DNA from: Pseudomonas solani
GTDB taxonomy: Bacteria; Pseudomonadota; Gammaproteobacteria; Pseudomonadales; Pseudomonadaceae
Reading direction: 5' to 3'
Length of the DNA stretch: 64,000 bases
Assembly (NCBI RefSeq): GCF_026072635.1
Contig: NZ_AP023081.1
Coordinates: forward strand, 342,501 to 406,500
The position numbers and the translations under genes were made by a program. The notes under the pieces are model-generated. The model was not told the origin of the DNA and did not search any database. It saw nothing but the letters and a program-made list of their open reading frames with translations. Position 1 is the stretch's first letter. Each line of letters begins with the position of its first letter. Below are positions 1 through 8,903 of the stretch, in pieces.

Positions 1-1
1 C

Positions 2-178
2 GATGCCGACGACTACCGCCGGCATATGGATTACTTGCACTGGAACCCGGTGAAGCACGGCCTGGTCACCCGGGTGGCCGACTGGCCCTGGTCCAGCTTC
101 CACCGCCTGGTACGAGAGGGCCTTTACCCGGCGGGTTGGGGCGATGCCGGGGAGCAGGACGGGGAATTTGGCGAATAG
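2..178 (+). CDS. REP-associated tyrosine transposase (RAYT), C-terminal fragment
   Basis: Only the last 58 codons lie in the window; the gene starts to the left. The translation carries the family's C-terminal signature: YLHWNPVKHGLV around residue 14, then DWPWSSFHRLV and a YP..W ending. RAYT proteins are IS200-like Y1 HUH transposases kept as single-copy genes and thought to mobilise REP hairpins. Fitting that role, REP sequences begin about 45 bases after the stop codon. The HUH and catalytic Tyr regions are outside the window, so activity cannot be judged. Confidence 0.85.
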   Translation, partial: DADDYRRHMDYLHWNPVKHGLVTRVADWPWSSFHRLVREGLYPAGWGDAGEQDGEFGE

Positions 179-398
179 CCCGGAGCCTGTCGGAGCTCGC
201 CGGAAGTACCGAGCGCGGGACCGGTGCGCGCAGCACACCCTACAAGAGCACATCAGCGCACGGAGCTTGGTTCGATGCACGGGGCTCGGCCGTAGGGTGT
301 GCCGTGCGCACCTCAAAGGTGGGAGCGGCACGGAGCCTTTCGGAATGCGCCGGACGGACCGAGCGCGGGACCGGCGCACGGGGCTTGCCGTGCGCCCT
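179..398. repeat. REP pair plus a 50-bp direct duplication next to the RAYT gene
   Basis: Two inverted REP units lie at 223-243 (reading on the minus strand) and 292-312 (plus strand). Each starts with GTAG followed by a 7-bp hairpin of the form GGTGTGC-loop-GCGCACC. The segment 179-228 recurs imperfectly at 331-380 (both start CGGAGCCT and contain GACCGAGCGCGGGACCGG or close variants). A 9-bp perfect hairpin (GGCGCACGG/CCGTGCGCC) at 373-396 sits just downstream of the nahK stop and could end its transcript, although it has no T-tract. Confidence 0.75.
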
Positions 399-2978
399 TC
401 ACCCGCCCCGTTCGATCAGGTGGTTCATCGCGGCCTTGAGCTTCATCGGGCGGACGGGTTTGTGCATCAGGGTGTGGCCGAGTTCGCGCATCTGCTGGCG
501 CAGTTCGTTGCTGTAGTTGGCGGTGATCATCAGGGCGGGCAAGGCGGTGCCGCGGCGGGCGTTGATGCTGGCGACGGCGTCGACGCCGTTGTGGTCGTTG
601 TCCAGGTGGTAGTCGGCGATCAGCAGGTCGGCGTCGGCGTGGTAGTTGTCCACCTGGCGCGCCAGGTCCTCTTCCGAGAGTGCGGTGACCACCTGGCAGC
701 CCCAGCCTTCGAGCAGGGTGCGCATGCCGGCGCAGATGGCTGCGTCGTTATCCAGCACCCACACCCGCGAGCCGCGCAGGCGCTCCACCAGCATTTCCGG
801 GGTGCTCGCCTCGACCCGCGCCCGGGGCGCGCGCTTGGCCAGGGGCACTTCGATGCTGAAGCGCGAGCCGTGGCCAAGGCGCGAGCGCACCTGGATGCGG
901 TGGCCGAGCATGCCGGCGATCTTGTCGACGATGGCCAGGCCCAGACCCAGGCCCCGGTCCTGCTTGGGCCGCTGCGAGTCGCCGCGCTTGAACTCCTGGA
1001 AGATCTCCTTGAGCTTGTCCTCGGCGATGCCGATGCCGCTGTCCCAGACTTCGATGGACAGGCTCTGCCGGTGCCGCCGGCAGCCCAGCAGCACACGGCC
1101 GCTGGGGGTGTAGCGGATGGCGTTGCTGAGCAGGTTGCGCAGGATGCGCGCCAGCAATTGAATGTCACTGCGCACCAGCGCCGAGCTGGGTACGAAGTGC
1201 AGACTGAGCCCTTCGCTGGCGGCCGCCTGGCGGAACTCCACGGCGAGGTTGTCGAGCAACTCGGCGACGGCGAAGGGCGCGATGTCGGGCTTGATCACCC
1301 CGGCGTCGAGCTTGGAGATGTCCACCAGGGTGCCCAGCAGGCTTTCCACGTCATCCAGCGAGTTGCTGATGTTGCGCACCAGCGCCGTGCTCACCGCCTG
1401 CTCGCGCTGCTCTTGCAACGCACTGGTGAACAGCCGCGCGGCGTTCAGCGGTTGCAACAGGTCGTGGCTGACGGCGGCGAGGAACTTGGTCTTCGACAGG
1501 TTGGCTTGCTCGGCCTCGCGCTTGGCTTCGCGCAGGCGCAGTTCCACCTGGCTGCGCTCGCCGATCTCGCGCAGCAACTGGTCGTTGAGCTGGGTGAGTT
1601 CGGCGGTGCGTTCGCGCACCCGCTGCTCCAGGTTCTGATAGGCCAGGTGCAGGGCTTCAGCGGTGCGGCGGCGCTCGGTGATGTCGCGGATCAGCACGAA
1701 GATGCCGACCACCTCGCCGTTGGCCAGGCGGTTGGGCACGTAGGAGCGCAGCATGTAGCGCTCCTGGCCGTTGAGGTTGGTTTCGGCCACCTCGAAGGTG
1801 ACGCTCTCGCCGGACAGCGCCCGCTCCACATAGGGCTCCAGGCGCCGCCAGTGCTCCTCGCTGTGCACCTCGCGCAGGCGTTGGCCGAGCATGCCGCCAC
1901 GGGGCCAGCGGTACCACTCCTCGTAGACCTTGTTGGTGAATTCGTAGACCAGCTCGGCGTTGAGGTAGGCGATCAGCGCCGGCACGTGGTCGGTGATCAG
2001 GCGGATCCAGCGTTCGCTTTCGGCCAGCGCCTCGGCGTGGCGATAGCGCTCGGTGATGTCGGTGAAGGTGTTGACGAAGCCGCCGGTGGGCAGCGCGTGG
2101 GTGCGCACCTCCAGCATGCGGCCATCGAACAGGCGCTGCTCCAGCTCGCGCACCGGGCGGCCGTTGGCGTCGCGGGTCTGTGGAGTGAGCAGCGCCAGCT
2201 CGCTGTCGGCCATCACCTCGGCGAAGGGCCGATGGGCCTGGATCGGCGCCAGGCCGCAGAGTTCGAGGAAGCGGTGGTTCCACAGCTCCAGGGTGCCTTC
2301 GGCGCCGACCATGGCCATGCCCTGGGAGAGGTTGTCCACGGCGCGCTGCAGCAGCCGCGACTTCTGCGCCAGGGCCTGTTCGCGGCGCATGGTTTCGCTG
2401 ACCTTGAGCTCGGTGATGTCGGTGTAGAGGATCACCAGCCCGCCCTCGCGGGTGGGCCGCTCGCTGACCTGCACCCAGCGACCGTCCTGCAGGCGGTAGA
2501 GGCTGTGTTCGTTGTCGCTGCTGCGCTGCTCTTCGACGATCAGCCCGGTGCTTTCGGCCAGGCGCTTGATCTCCGAGAGCCGGGTGCCGCTGATAATGCG
2601 CGCTCGGCTGTGGGCCCAGAAGGACTTGAAGCGGCTGTTGAACAGGACGATGCGCTGCTCCTTGTCGAACAGCACGAAGGCGTCGGAGATGCTTTCGATG
2701 GCGTCCACCAGGTGCTGGTGGGCCGTCTCGGCGCGCAGCCGCGCATCGCTGAGCAGCTGGTTGCTGGCCTTGAGCTCGGACATCGCCTGGTTCAGCGCGT
2801 CGGTGCGTTCGCGCACCTGCTCGGCCAGCACCACCGAGTGCTGGAAGGCGGCGTAGGCGTCGTCACGGCGGGCCGCACTGGATTCGACCCGCTCGATCAG
2901 CGCAGCGTTGATGCGCCGCAGCTTGTGGTTATCGCTCTCCAGCTGGGCGATGCGCGCTTCCTGGTCAGCGGCCTGCAT
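399..2978 (-). CDS. nahK: NahK/ErcS'-type PAS hybrid sensor histidine kinase
   Basis: Cytoplasmic hybrid kinase of about 859 residues, with no membrane segments. In order: an N-terminal coiled coil (about 1-85), three PAS-like domains (about 90-200, 215-320, 325-440), a second coiled coil, a HisKA domain with the SHDLLQPL phospho-His motif, a HATPase (N-box LLSNAIRYT) and a C-terminal receiver with the LIADYHLD Asp. In P. aeruginosa this kinase signals to HptB and the Gac/Rsm and c-di-GMP biofilm network, and is controlled by the NO sensor encoded next to it. It overlaps the 3' end of nosP by 14 bp. An upstream ATG at 3035 with a GGGGA element is possible but would overlap nosP by 71 bp. Function is by family and synteny. 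Confidence 0.9.
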   Translation of the reverse strand: MQAADQEARIAQLESDNHKLRRINAALIERVESSAARRDDAYAAFQHSVVLAEQVRERTDALNQAMSELKASNQLLSDARLRAETAHQHLVDAIESISDAFVLFDKEQRIVLFNSRFKSFWAHSRARIISGTRLSEIKRLAESTGLIVEEQRSSDNEHSLYRLQDGRWVQVSERPTREGGLVILYTDITELKVSETMRREQALAQKSRLLQRAVDNLSQGMAMVGAEGTLELWNHRFLELCGLAPIQAHRPFAEVMADSELALLTPQTRDANGRPVRELEQRLFDGRMLEVRTHALPTGGFVNTFTDITERYRHAEALAESERWIRLITDHVPALIAYLNAELVYEFTNKVYEEWYRWPRGGMLGQRLREVHSEEHWRRLEPYVERALSGESVTFEVAETNLNGQERYMLRSYVPNRLANGEVVGIFVLIRDITERRRTAEALHLAYQNLEQRVRERTAELTQLNDQLLREIGERSQVELRLREAKREAEQANLSKTKFLAAVSHDLLQPLNAARLFTSALQEQREQAVSTALVRNISNSLDDVESLLGTLVDISKLDAGVIKPDIAPFAVAELLDNLAVEFRQAAASEGLSLHFVPSSALVRSDIQLLARILRNLLSNAIRYTPSGRVLLGCRRHRQSLSIEVWDSGIGIAEDKLKEIFQEFKRGDSQRPKQDRGLGLGLAIVDKIAGMLGHRIQVRSRLGHGSRFSIEVPLAKRAPRARVEASTPEMLVERLRGSRVWVLDNDAAICAGMRTLLEGWGCQVVTALSEEDLARQVDNYHADADLLIADYHLDNDHNGVDAVASINARRGTALPALMITANYSNELRQQMRELGHTLMHKPVRPMKLKAAMNHLIERGG

Positions 2979-4128
2979 CGCCGGGGCGGCGTCCGATAGC
3001 GACACCGGTGAAGGTCTGGTTGATGTGCATGCCATTGAACTGTTCCCCGTAGGTGTTGAAACCGATGACGCGCTGGCGACGGAGGAATTCGCCGGTCTGC
3101 TCGACGCCGCCGTCGCTCTCGATCTCCAGGCGGCGCAGGAAGCAGTCGCAGCCGATGGTGAGCAGCGGCGGGCCGAGGCGTTGCTCCAGGCGCTGGAACA
3201 GGGCCTGGAGGTTGGGTAGCAGCGGCCCCGGGCGCATGCCGGTGAGGACGATGCCGTTCTCCACGGCGCAGTAGAAGCTGAGGCTGAGGTCGTCGTTGAC
3301 CCGCTGGATGGAGCGCACGTAGTACTGGTCGTTGACCCGCACGGCCAGCGGGTGGGCGGCGAACAGGCGATGGTCCAGTGCGGCCAGTGGTACGCCGATC
3401 CACTGGGCGTATTCCTGGGCGGCGGGCTCGGCGTTGAGTTCGAAGACGCGGCGGCTGGCGCTGTCGGCGCGGGTGACCACCAGCTTCTCGTCGCTGGGCA
3501 GGATGTGGTGGGTGCTGAAGACTTCGAAATCCAGCTGGGTGTTGACCAGCACCACCACCGCCGCGCCGGTGTGGAACTGGCCGCCGTGGTAGACGTGGGT
3601 GTGGGTGAGGTGGTTGTCGTCGCCGGCCGAGCCGCCGAAATGCGGGATGCTGCCGAAGGCCGCGCTGAGGGCGGCGAGCACCACTTCCTCGCGGCTGGAG
3701 AGGCCGTCCAGCAGGGTCAGGGCGAAGCTGTGGTCCTTGATCGGCGCCAGGGAGTTGCTGCGGCAGTCGCTGACCAGGCGCTCCACCAGCTGCTGGGCAT
3801 CGATCAGGCTGAAGCGCTCCATCTCGTCGATCAGCGCACTGCCGATGGAGAAGCTGCGGTAGTCGAAGCCCACCGCGCTGACGCAGCCGCGCCCGTAGCC
3901 GTTGGGGGTGATTTCGCCGGCGCTGGTGCAGCCCACCAGCTCGATGCCGCCGAAATACTGCTCCAGCGCCGCGCCCAGGGCCGGCAGGTCGTACTCCGCC
4001 GAGCAGAAGAACAGCACGAAGCCCAGGTGCGGGTGGATCAGTTGGCGCGCCAGGTCCTGGGCCACGGCTTCGGCCTCGGTGGCGCTGGACATGGCGGTGA
4101 CCACGCCCTCGTCCTGGTGCTGTTGCAT
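2965..4128 (-). CDS. nosP: NosP-type FIST-domain nitric-oxide sensor
   Basis: A 387-residue soluble protein with the FIST N- and FIST C-domain layout. Markers include HLGFVLFFCSAEYD near residue 35, a GCTSAGEI turn and a C-terminal GCDCFLRR segment. In P. aeruginosa the co-cistronic FIST protein (PA1975) binds haem and NO and modulates NahK autophosphorylation, promoting biofilm dispersal. The same pairing is seen here, with nosP upstream and overlapping nahK. The ATG at 4128 is chosen because GAGAGG lies about 8 bases upstream and the FIST homology begins soon after; the frame is open further upstream without a better start. Haem binding itself cannot be read from the sequence. Confidence 0.88.
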   Translation of the reverse strand: MQQHQDEGVVTAMSSATEAEAVAQDLARQLIHPHLGFVLFFCSAEYDLPALGAALEQYFGGIELVGCTSAGEITPNGYGRGCVSAVGFDYRSFSIGSALIDEMERFSLIDAQQLVERLVSDCRSNSLAPIKDHSFALTLLDGLSSREEVVLAALSAAFGSIPHFGGSAGDDNHLTHTHVYHGGQFHTGAAVVVLVNTQLDFEVFSTHHILPSDEKLVVTRADSASRRVFELNAEPAAQEYAQWIGVPLAALDHRLFAAHPLAVRVNDQYYVRSIQRVNDDLSLSFYCAVENGIVLTGMRPGPLLPNLQALFQRLEQRLGPPLLTIGCDCFLRRLEIESDGGVEQTGEFLRRQRVIGFNTYGEQFNGMHINQTFTGVAIGRRPGDAGR

Positions 4129-4315
4129 GGGGCGCCTCTCGCAAATGGGCCTGCAGATGCTGTGGATTCTACGGAGCGCCCCGGGGCTGCCCCATCCTTC
4201 TTGGGTAGCGACGGGCTCGTTCGAAGGGATGAGGCGGCACTGACGACTGCGTTCGACCTCGGGGAGCGGCCCGGCCACTCATTCGTTCCTGGATGGGTGT
4301 GCGCGGGATCTTCGA

Positions 4316-4336
4316 GGTGCGCGCGGCACACCCTAC
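4316..4336 (-). repeat. REP unit, same family as the RAYT-linked repeats
   Basis: Minus-strand GTAGGGTGTGCC-type unit with its 7-bp hairpin. A partial inverted arm (GGGTGTGCGCGG) lies at 4295-4306. It is the same family as the units at 223-312, 56335-56405 and 62514-62582. Confidence 0.75.
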
Positions 4337-4418
4337 GCGGGGCTGCGAGTTCTTCGCAGGATGGGCGCCTTCGATAAGGGCATCAGGCATCAGGAGGTGC
4401 CACGGCCCGGCTCCGCCT

Positions 4419-4448
4419 GGTGGAGGTAAAAAGCGACCTCCACCCTAC
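4419..4448 (-). repeat. Second REP-type hairpin (GTAGGGTGGA class)
   Basis: A perfect 9-bp inverted repeat, GGTGGAGGT (4419-4427) and ACCTCCACC (4436-4444), followed by CTAC. Read on the minus strand it starts GTAGGGTGGAGG, the layout of a common pseudomonad REP class (GTAG plus hairpin). Confidence 0.65.
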
Positions 4449-4497
4449 GCAGCGGTCGCGTCCATCGGTGGCATGACGCTTTCTGTAGCCCGCCAGG

Positions 4498-4520
4498 GTA
4501 GGAGCGAATTCATTCGCGAA
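4498..4520 (+). repeat. Third REP-type hairpin (GTAGGAGCG class)
   Basis: Starts GTAGGAGCGAAT and folds through GCGAAT/ATTCGC, the form of the REP element frequent in P. putida and relatives. Together with 4316-4336 and 4419-4448 it means the 473-bp gap between nosP and the porin gene holds three different REP classes. I see no gene in this gap. Confidence 0.65.
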
Positions 4521-4539
4521 ACCACTCCCCATAGAACGC

Positions 4540-4575
4540 AAAAAAGGCGGGAGGCATGCGCCATCCCGCCAAAAC
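4540..4575 (-). terminator. Intrinsic terminator of the porin gene
   Basis: On the minus strand a GGCGGGA/TCCCGCC stem (arms 4546-4552 and 4564-4570) is followed by six T residues, about 30 bases after the porin stop codon. Confidence 0.85.
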
Positions 4576-4601
4576 ACAAGGGAGCATTGCAGGGTGGGGC
4601 C

Positions 4602-5783
4602 TTACCAGTTGAGCACCAGGCCGAGGGCGACGGTGTCGGTGTCTTCGTTCTGCGCGGAGCCGGCGTGGCCGTCGATTTCGAACTGGTTGTATTCGGCCAC
4701 CAGCTTGAGGTTGTCGTTGACGTCGTGGAACAGGGCGATACCGCGGGTTTCGTAGTCGGCACCGGTGTTCACCGCGCCGTTGCCGTCGTCCTTGGTCTTG
4801 CCGTAGGAGAGCGCCAGGCGGTTCTTGCCGAAGCGGTAGGAGCCCTGCAGCAGGTAGCCGTCGCTGTCCACTTCACGCAGGGTCGCCTCGCCGGCGTTGT
4901 TGGTGAAGAAGGGGTTGATGCCCTTGGCCTGGAAGCCGGAGCCCACCACCGAGAAGTCGCCCATCTTCGCCTGCACGCCATAGCCCAGGCCCTTGGAGGT
5001 GACGCTGTCCACGGCCGGGTCGGTGTTGTCGGAGGTCTGGTAGCCGCCGTTGACCCAGGAGTAGATCTGCGCGCCGCCCAGTTCGAACTCGTAGGTGAGC
5101 TCGGATTCGAAGCGCGGGTTCTCCTGGTAGGCCTTGCCGGTGGGGCTGTCATCGTTGGTGTCCACCGGGTCCATGATGCCCACGGCCAGGCGCAGGCCGT
5201 CGCTCTTGGGGCTGCGGTAGGTGATCTGCGAGGTGGGGAACGGATAGGGGTAGCCGCTGCCGATGTTGCCGAAGGAGACGCCACCGCCGTCCACCAGGCC
5301 CAGGGTGTCGCTGACCTGGCCGTACCCGGCGAGCATTTCGTCGAGGAGGATGTTGGAGCGCGCGAACAGGCCGAAGTCCTTGCCCACCAGCACCTCGCCC
5401 CAGTCGCTGCCAACGGTGCCGTAGAACTGGCGGACGTCGATGGCGGTGTCGGTGCCATTGGTTTCGCTGTCGTTGATGGTCACCCAGAAGGAGGCGCGGG
5501 CGCCGAGCTTGAGGTCATCCACCTGCTTGCCCATGTTGAAGCCGATCCAGTTGGGCAGGAAGCCCATCTTCACCCGCGACTGGCGACGGTCGAACTGTTC
5601 GCCGTCGCGGTCGACGTCGCTGTTGACGTAGAAGGCGTTGACGTAGCCGTCGGTGGAGAAGGTGGTGTCGTCCTTGTCGTAGAGGACGATCTCGGCCTTG
5701 GCCTGTTCCATGGCAGCCAGGGCCAGGCCGGTGGTGAGGGCGAGGGGCAGGAATCCGATGGTGACGTTCTTGTTGTTGTACAT
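4602..5783 (-). CDS. Outer-membrane porin (Gram-negative trimeric porin type)
   Basis: A 393-residue protein. The signal peptide has a hydrophobic FLPLALTTGLALAA core and a cut likely after AKA near residue 30. The mature part alternates polar and hydrophobic residues as beta-barrel strands do, is rich in Gly, Asp and Tyr, and ends in LGLVLNW; the terminal aromatic residue is the usual BAM recognition signal. It is a diffusion porin of the Porin_4 kind, substrate unknown. It stands alone with its own terminator. Its place beside pqqF could hint at alcohol or acid uptake linked to PQQ dehydrogenases, but that is only context. Confidence 0.85.
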   Translation of the reverse strand: MYNNKNVTIGFLPLALTTGLALAAMEQAKAEIVLYDKDDTTFSTDGYVNAFYVNSDVDRDGEQFDRRQSRVKMGFLPNWIGFNMGKQVDDLKLGARASFWVTINDSETNGTDTAIDVRQFYGTVGSDWGEVLVGKDFGLFARSNILLDEMLAGYGQVSDTLGLVDGGGVSFGNIGSGYPYPFPTSQITYRSPKSDGLRLAVGIMDPVDTNDDSPTGKAYQENPRFESELTYEFELGGAQIYSWVNGGYQTSDNTDPAVDSVTSKGLGYGVQAKMGDFSVVGSGFQAKGINPFFTNNAGEATLREVDSDGYLLQGSYRFGKNRLALSYGKTKDDGNGAVNTGADYETRGIALFHDVNDNLKLVAEYNQFEIDGHAGSAQNEDTDTVALGLVLNW

Positions 5784-6061
5784 GGCGCTCTCCGCTGGGT
5801 GGGACGACTCGCTCGAGCCGTGACGGAGGCGATTATCGAAACGCCGGAATGCCCGCCATATGCGGCCTTGGCGCCATTTCGCCGGTGCTTTGGCGCGCCC
5901 TGTACGGCCCTGGCGGAAAGACCCGGACCGCCTCGCCGAGGGTAGCGGCGCGCAAGTCGCAACGGGCGGACGATGCCGTCGGCACGACCTGGGGAGGGGG
6001 TCGTACCGCTGCCTTGGTAGGGGATGAGGGGGGTGTGGCGGAGGCGCTAAGGGAGTAGGCG

Positions 6062-8536
6062 TCAGTGCCAGCGCGGGCCGGGGCGCTCGTCGTTGGCCAG
6101 CACCAGCCAGCCGCCACGGCCCTGTTGCAGGGCCTGCAGCGCGGCGAGCAGGTCATCGCGGGTGGCGTGTTCGAGGGCATCGGCGACACGGCGCGGCCAA
6201 TCGGGGGAGTGGCCAGCCAGGTGCAGGTTCCAGGCACGCTCGGCGTCGTCCTCGCCCCCCTCGCGCAATTGCGCCAGCAGGGCCTGGCGCGCGGCTTCGC
6301 CATCGCCCAGGGCCTGGTCCAGCGCGGCAAGGAAGGTTTCGATATGCCCGAGCACCTGCGCCACCGTGGCGCTGGGCGATTGCACGCCGAACAGCAAACC
6401 GGCCTGGCCGTTGATCAGGCGGAAGCCGGAGAACACCGCGTAACCCAGTTGCAGCTCGCTACGCAGGCGCTGGTAGAAATCCGCCTCCAGGCAACGCGCC
6501 AACCATTGCCAGCTGGCTTCGGTGAGGGCGTGCCGGTCCGGCAGCGGGCAGAACAGCAGCAGCGCGGCCTCGCCCTCCACCGCGTCCGGGCGGTGCCAGC
6601 GGTAGCTGGGCGCCAGCACCGCCGGGGCGTGATCGCGGGGGAGCCGCTGGCCCGGCAACCGCCGCAGCAGGCCATGCAGGAGTTCGCGCTGCCCGGCGTC
6701 GAGACCGACGGCCATGACATCCCAGGCGGCATGCGCCCAGTGCCCGGCCAGGCGGGCGGGCGTTACCGCCCGGGCCACCTCGGTGCGAGGCACAGCGGCG
6801 TCCAGCACATCCGGCAGGTGCTGCAACAACTGGCGGATGGGCAATTCGGCGGCCTGGCGCTTGAGCCAGGCCCGGTGCAGGCGCAACCCCTGGTCACAGG
6901 CGGCCAGGGGCGGTTCGAGCAGCACCCTGAAGGTCGCGTCGAGCACCGCCGGCAGCATTTCAGCGGCACCGCGCAGGGCCAGCCGCCAATCCCGCCCCTG
7001 CTCGATGAAGTCGAGGCTGATGCCTTGCTGTTGCGCCCGGCTCTGGGTCGAGCGCAGCCCCCGCTGCAGGGCCTGGTAGAAACCCGCCGTGGCCAGCCCG
7101 GCGGGCAGGCGCCAGCGCAGGAACAGGGCCGCCCTCTCGGCATCGCCCGGGTGCTGGATCAGCGGCATCTCGCCCAGCGCCCCCAGGGCCGCCGGAACCG
7201 CGAAGGGGCTGAAGACCGGTACACCGGCGAAACGCCAGCGCACATCGATCGCCGGCCAGGCCGGGATGCCGGCTTCTTCCAGTTCGAGCTGGAACCCGGC
7301 CACCTCCACCCGCCCTTGCAACGGCTCCCCGCTGGCGAACAGCCGCACCAGCCGGGGCGGCGCCAACTGGGCCAGCAGCCGATGCAGGCTGCGCGCGTCC
7401 AGCGGTGCTTGCCCGGGGTCACGCTCCATCAGGCTGCGTGCCTGCTCCAGCGGCGCCGGTCGGGAATGGCCGGTGCGCATCGGGTGGCGCGCGAGCAGGT
7501 CCTGCCAGGGCTCCTGCTCGCGCAGGGCCGCGAGCCAGTGGAACAGCGCTGCCTCCAGGCGAGCACGACTGTCGAGATGAGCGTCGGCCAGGGCGATGTC
7601 CAGCACCAGCAACGCCTGGCCCTGGTCGAGATGGGGCACCGATAGCTGCAAGCCGTCGCACAGCCCCTGCTCGCCGAGCCAGGCCTGCAGGCTGCCATCG
7701 GCTTCGTCCTGCAGCAGCTCACGCAACAGGTCCACCGCCTGGGGCAGCGTGGCAGGCTGCCCTTCCAGGGCGAAGGCCAACCAGTAACGGGGTGCGCCGG
7801 GCAGGCACAGGCGCAAGCTGTGGCTGAACAGGGGCAACAGGGGCGGCACTTGGCGCTCAGCGGCCGGAGCCCCTGCGGGCAACAGGGCGCCGTGTCGCCG
7901 CGCCAGCTCGGCCAGCTCATCGAGAGGCTGGGGGCCCAGCAGCACCAGGCGCATGCGCGCGCCCTGGTAGTGACTGCGATGGAACAGCGCCAACGCGCCC
8001 TGGAATACCGGGTCGTCCACCGCCAGGCTGGCGCGGTTGCCGGCATGGAAATCCGCCAGCGGGTGCCCCGGCGCCAGCGCCGCAGCCAGGGCGGATTGGG
8101 CCAGGGTCGAGGCATCGGCGGCGCGCGCCTGGTACTCGGCCTGCAGCACCTCGCGCTCGCGCAGTTGCGCCTCGACCTCCAGCCGGGGCGTGGCGAGCAT
8201 GTCCAGCAGGCGCGCCAGGCCGTCGTCCAGCGCGGCCGGCGGCAGCTCGAAGAAGTAGTCGGTGTGATGGGCCTGGGTGCTGGCATTGAGACGCCCACCG
8301 CAGGCCTGGATGAACGGCATCAGCCGCTGGTCGCCCGGGTAGCGATGGCCCCCGAGAAACAGCAGGTGCTCGATGAAATGCGCCAGCCCGGGCCAGGCTG
8401 CGGGCTCGTCGTGGCTGCCGGCCACCACCCGCACCACTGCCGCGGCCTGACGCGCGCCGGGCACATGGCGCAGCAGCACGGTGAGGCCGTTGTCGAGCAC
8501 CAGGGAGCGGCTCGTGGGATCGGGAGCGGAGGTCAT
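6062..8536 (-). CDS. pqqF: PqqF insulinase-family (M16) protease of PQQ maturation
   Basis: An 824-residue M16 metallopeptidase. The inverted zinc motif HFIEH (HxxEH) sits at about residue 47, followed by the family's downstream acidic Zn ligand region, with the degenerate second half typical of PqqF. Known role: with a partner it cuts the PqqA precursor peptide to release the cross-linked Glu-Tyr used for pyrroloquinoline quinone. The ATG at 8536 has AAGGTG 8 bases upstream; an ATG 18 codons further up lacks a clear ribosome site. No pqqABCDE genes are in the window. In PAO1 pqqF is likewise near nosP/nahK and apart from pqqA-E. Confidence 0.88.
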   Translation of the reverse strand: MTSAPDPTSRSLVLDNGLTVLLRHVPGARQAAAVVRVVAGSHDEPAAWPGLAHFIEHLLFLGGHRYPGDQRLMPFIQACGGRLNASTQAHHTDYFFELPPAALDDGLARLLDMLATPRLEVEAQLREREVLQAEYQARAADASTLAQSALAAALAPGHPLADFHAGNRASLAVDDPVFQGALALFHRSHYQGARMRLVLLGPQPLDELAELARRHGALLPAGAPAAERQVPPLLPLFSHSLRLCLPGAPRYWLAFALEGQPATLPQAVDLLRELLQDEADGSLQAWLGEQGLCDGLQLSVPHLDQGQALLVLDIALADAHLDSRARLEAALFHWLAALREQEPWQDLLARHPMRTGHSRPAPLEQARSLMERDPGQAPLDARSLHRLLAQLAPPRLVRLFASGEPLQGRVEVAGFQLELEEAGIPAWPAIDVRWRFAGVPVFSPFAVPAALGALGEMPLIQHPGDAERAALFLRWRLPAGLATAGFYQALQRGLRSTQSRAQQQGISLDFIEQGRDWRLALRGAAEMLPAVLDATFRVLLEPPLAACDQGLRLHRAWLKRQAAELPIRQLLQHLPDVLDAAVPRTEVARAVTPARLAGHWAHAAWDVMAVGLDAGQRELLHGLLRRLPGQRLPRDHAPAVLAPSYRWHRPDAVEGEAALLLFCPLPDRHALTEASWQWLARCLEADFYQRLRSELQLGYAVFSGFRLINGQAGLLFGVQSPSATVAQVLGHIETFLAALDQALGDGEAARQALLAQLREGGEDDAERAWNLHLAGHSPDWPRRVADALEHATRDDLLAALQALQQGRGGWLVLANDERPGPRWH

Positions 8537-8903
8537 CCGGGCACCTTGGAAAATTTCGCTCAGCATCCTCAAGACTGGCCGACAGGGCAATGGTTCTTTC
8601 GGCGAGTGGTGCCGAGCGCCAGGTGAATTGACGCGCCACGCTGCCTGCGTCCAGAATCCGCGCTCCTTCCCGTGCGGGCTCCATCCAGCCGGGCGGCCAC
8701 GCTTCCCGGCGTGGCGCCGGCCTCAGGTCCTCCAGTCCCGATTTCCGCACGCTGCGCCTCGCGCACCCGAATACCTGGCTTGCCCAGGACACTCTCAGAA
8801 CCGAGCCCGTCGCCGCGAGCGGCCCGGCCTTCCCCTGCCCGCTGCTTGCGTGGGCGGGGCGGACGCCTGCGCGATGCCGTTCGCCCTTTCAGGAAACCGA
8901 GCA
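8537..8903. other. Intergenic region between divergent pqqF and the DUF2165 gene
   Basis: 367 bp, presumably holding the promoters of both divergent genes. Open frames cross it only because of high GC. I see no convincing repeat, RNA or operator. Confidence 0.4.

Noticed and set aside
144..2999. A 951-codon open frame antisense to nahK
   Set aside because: The opposite strand has a full set of kinase motifs; the antisense translation is compositionally biased and motif-free.
5849..6058. A 69-codon open frame between the porin gene and pqqF
   Set aside because: No ribosome site, no similarity and biased composition; it overlaps the likely porin promoter region.
8481..8903. A 141-codon N-terminal extension of the DUF2165 protein
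   Set aside because: The extension is low-complexity, overlaps pqqF, and a good ribosome site precedes the internal ATG 8904.
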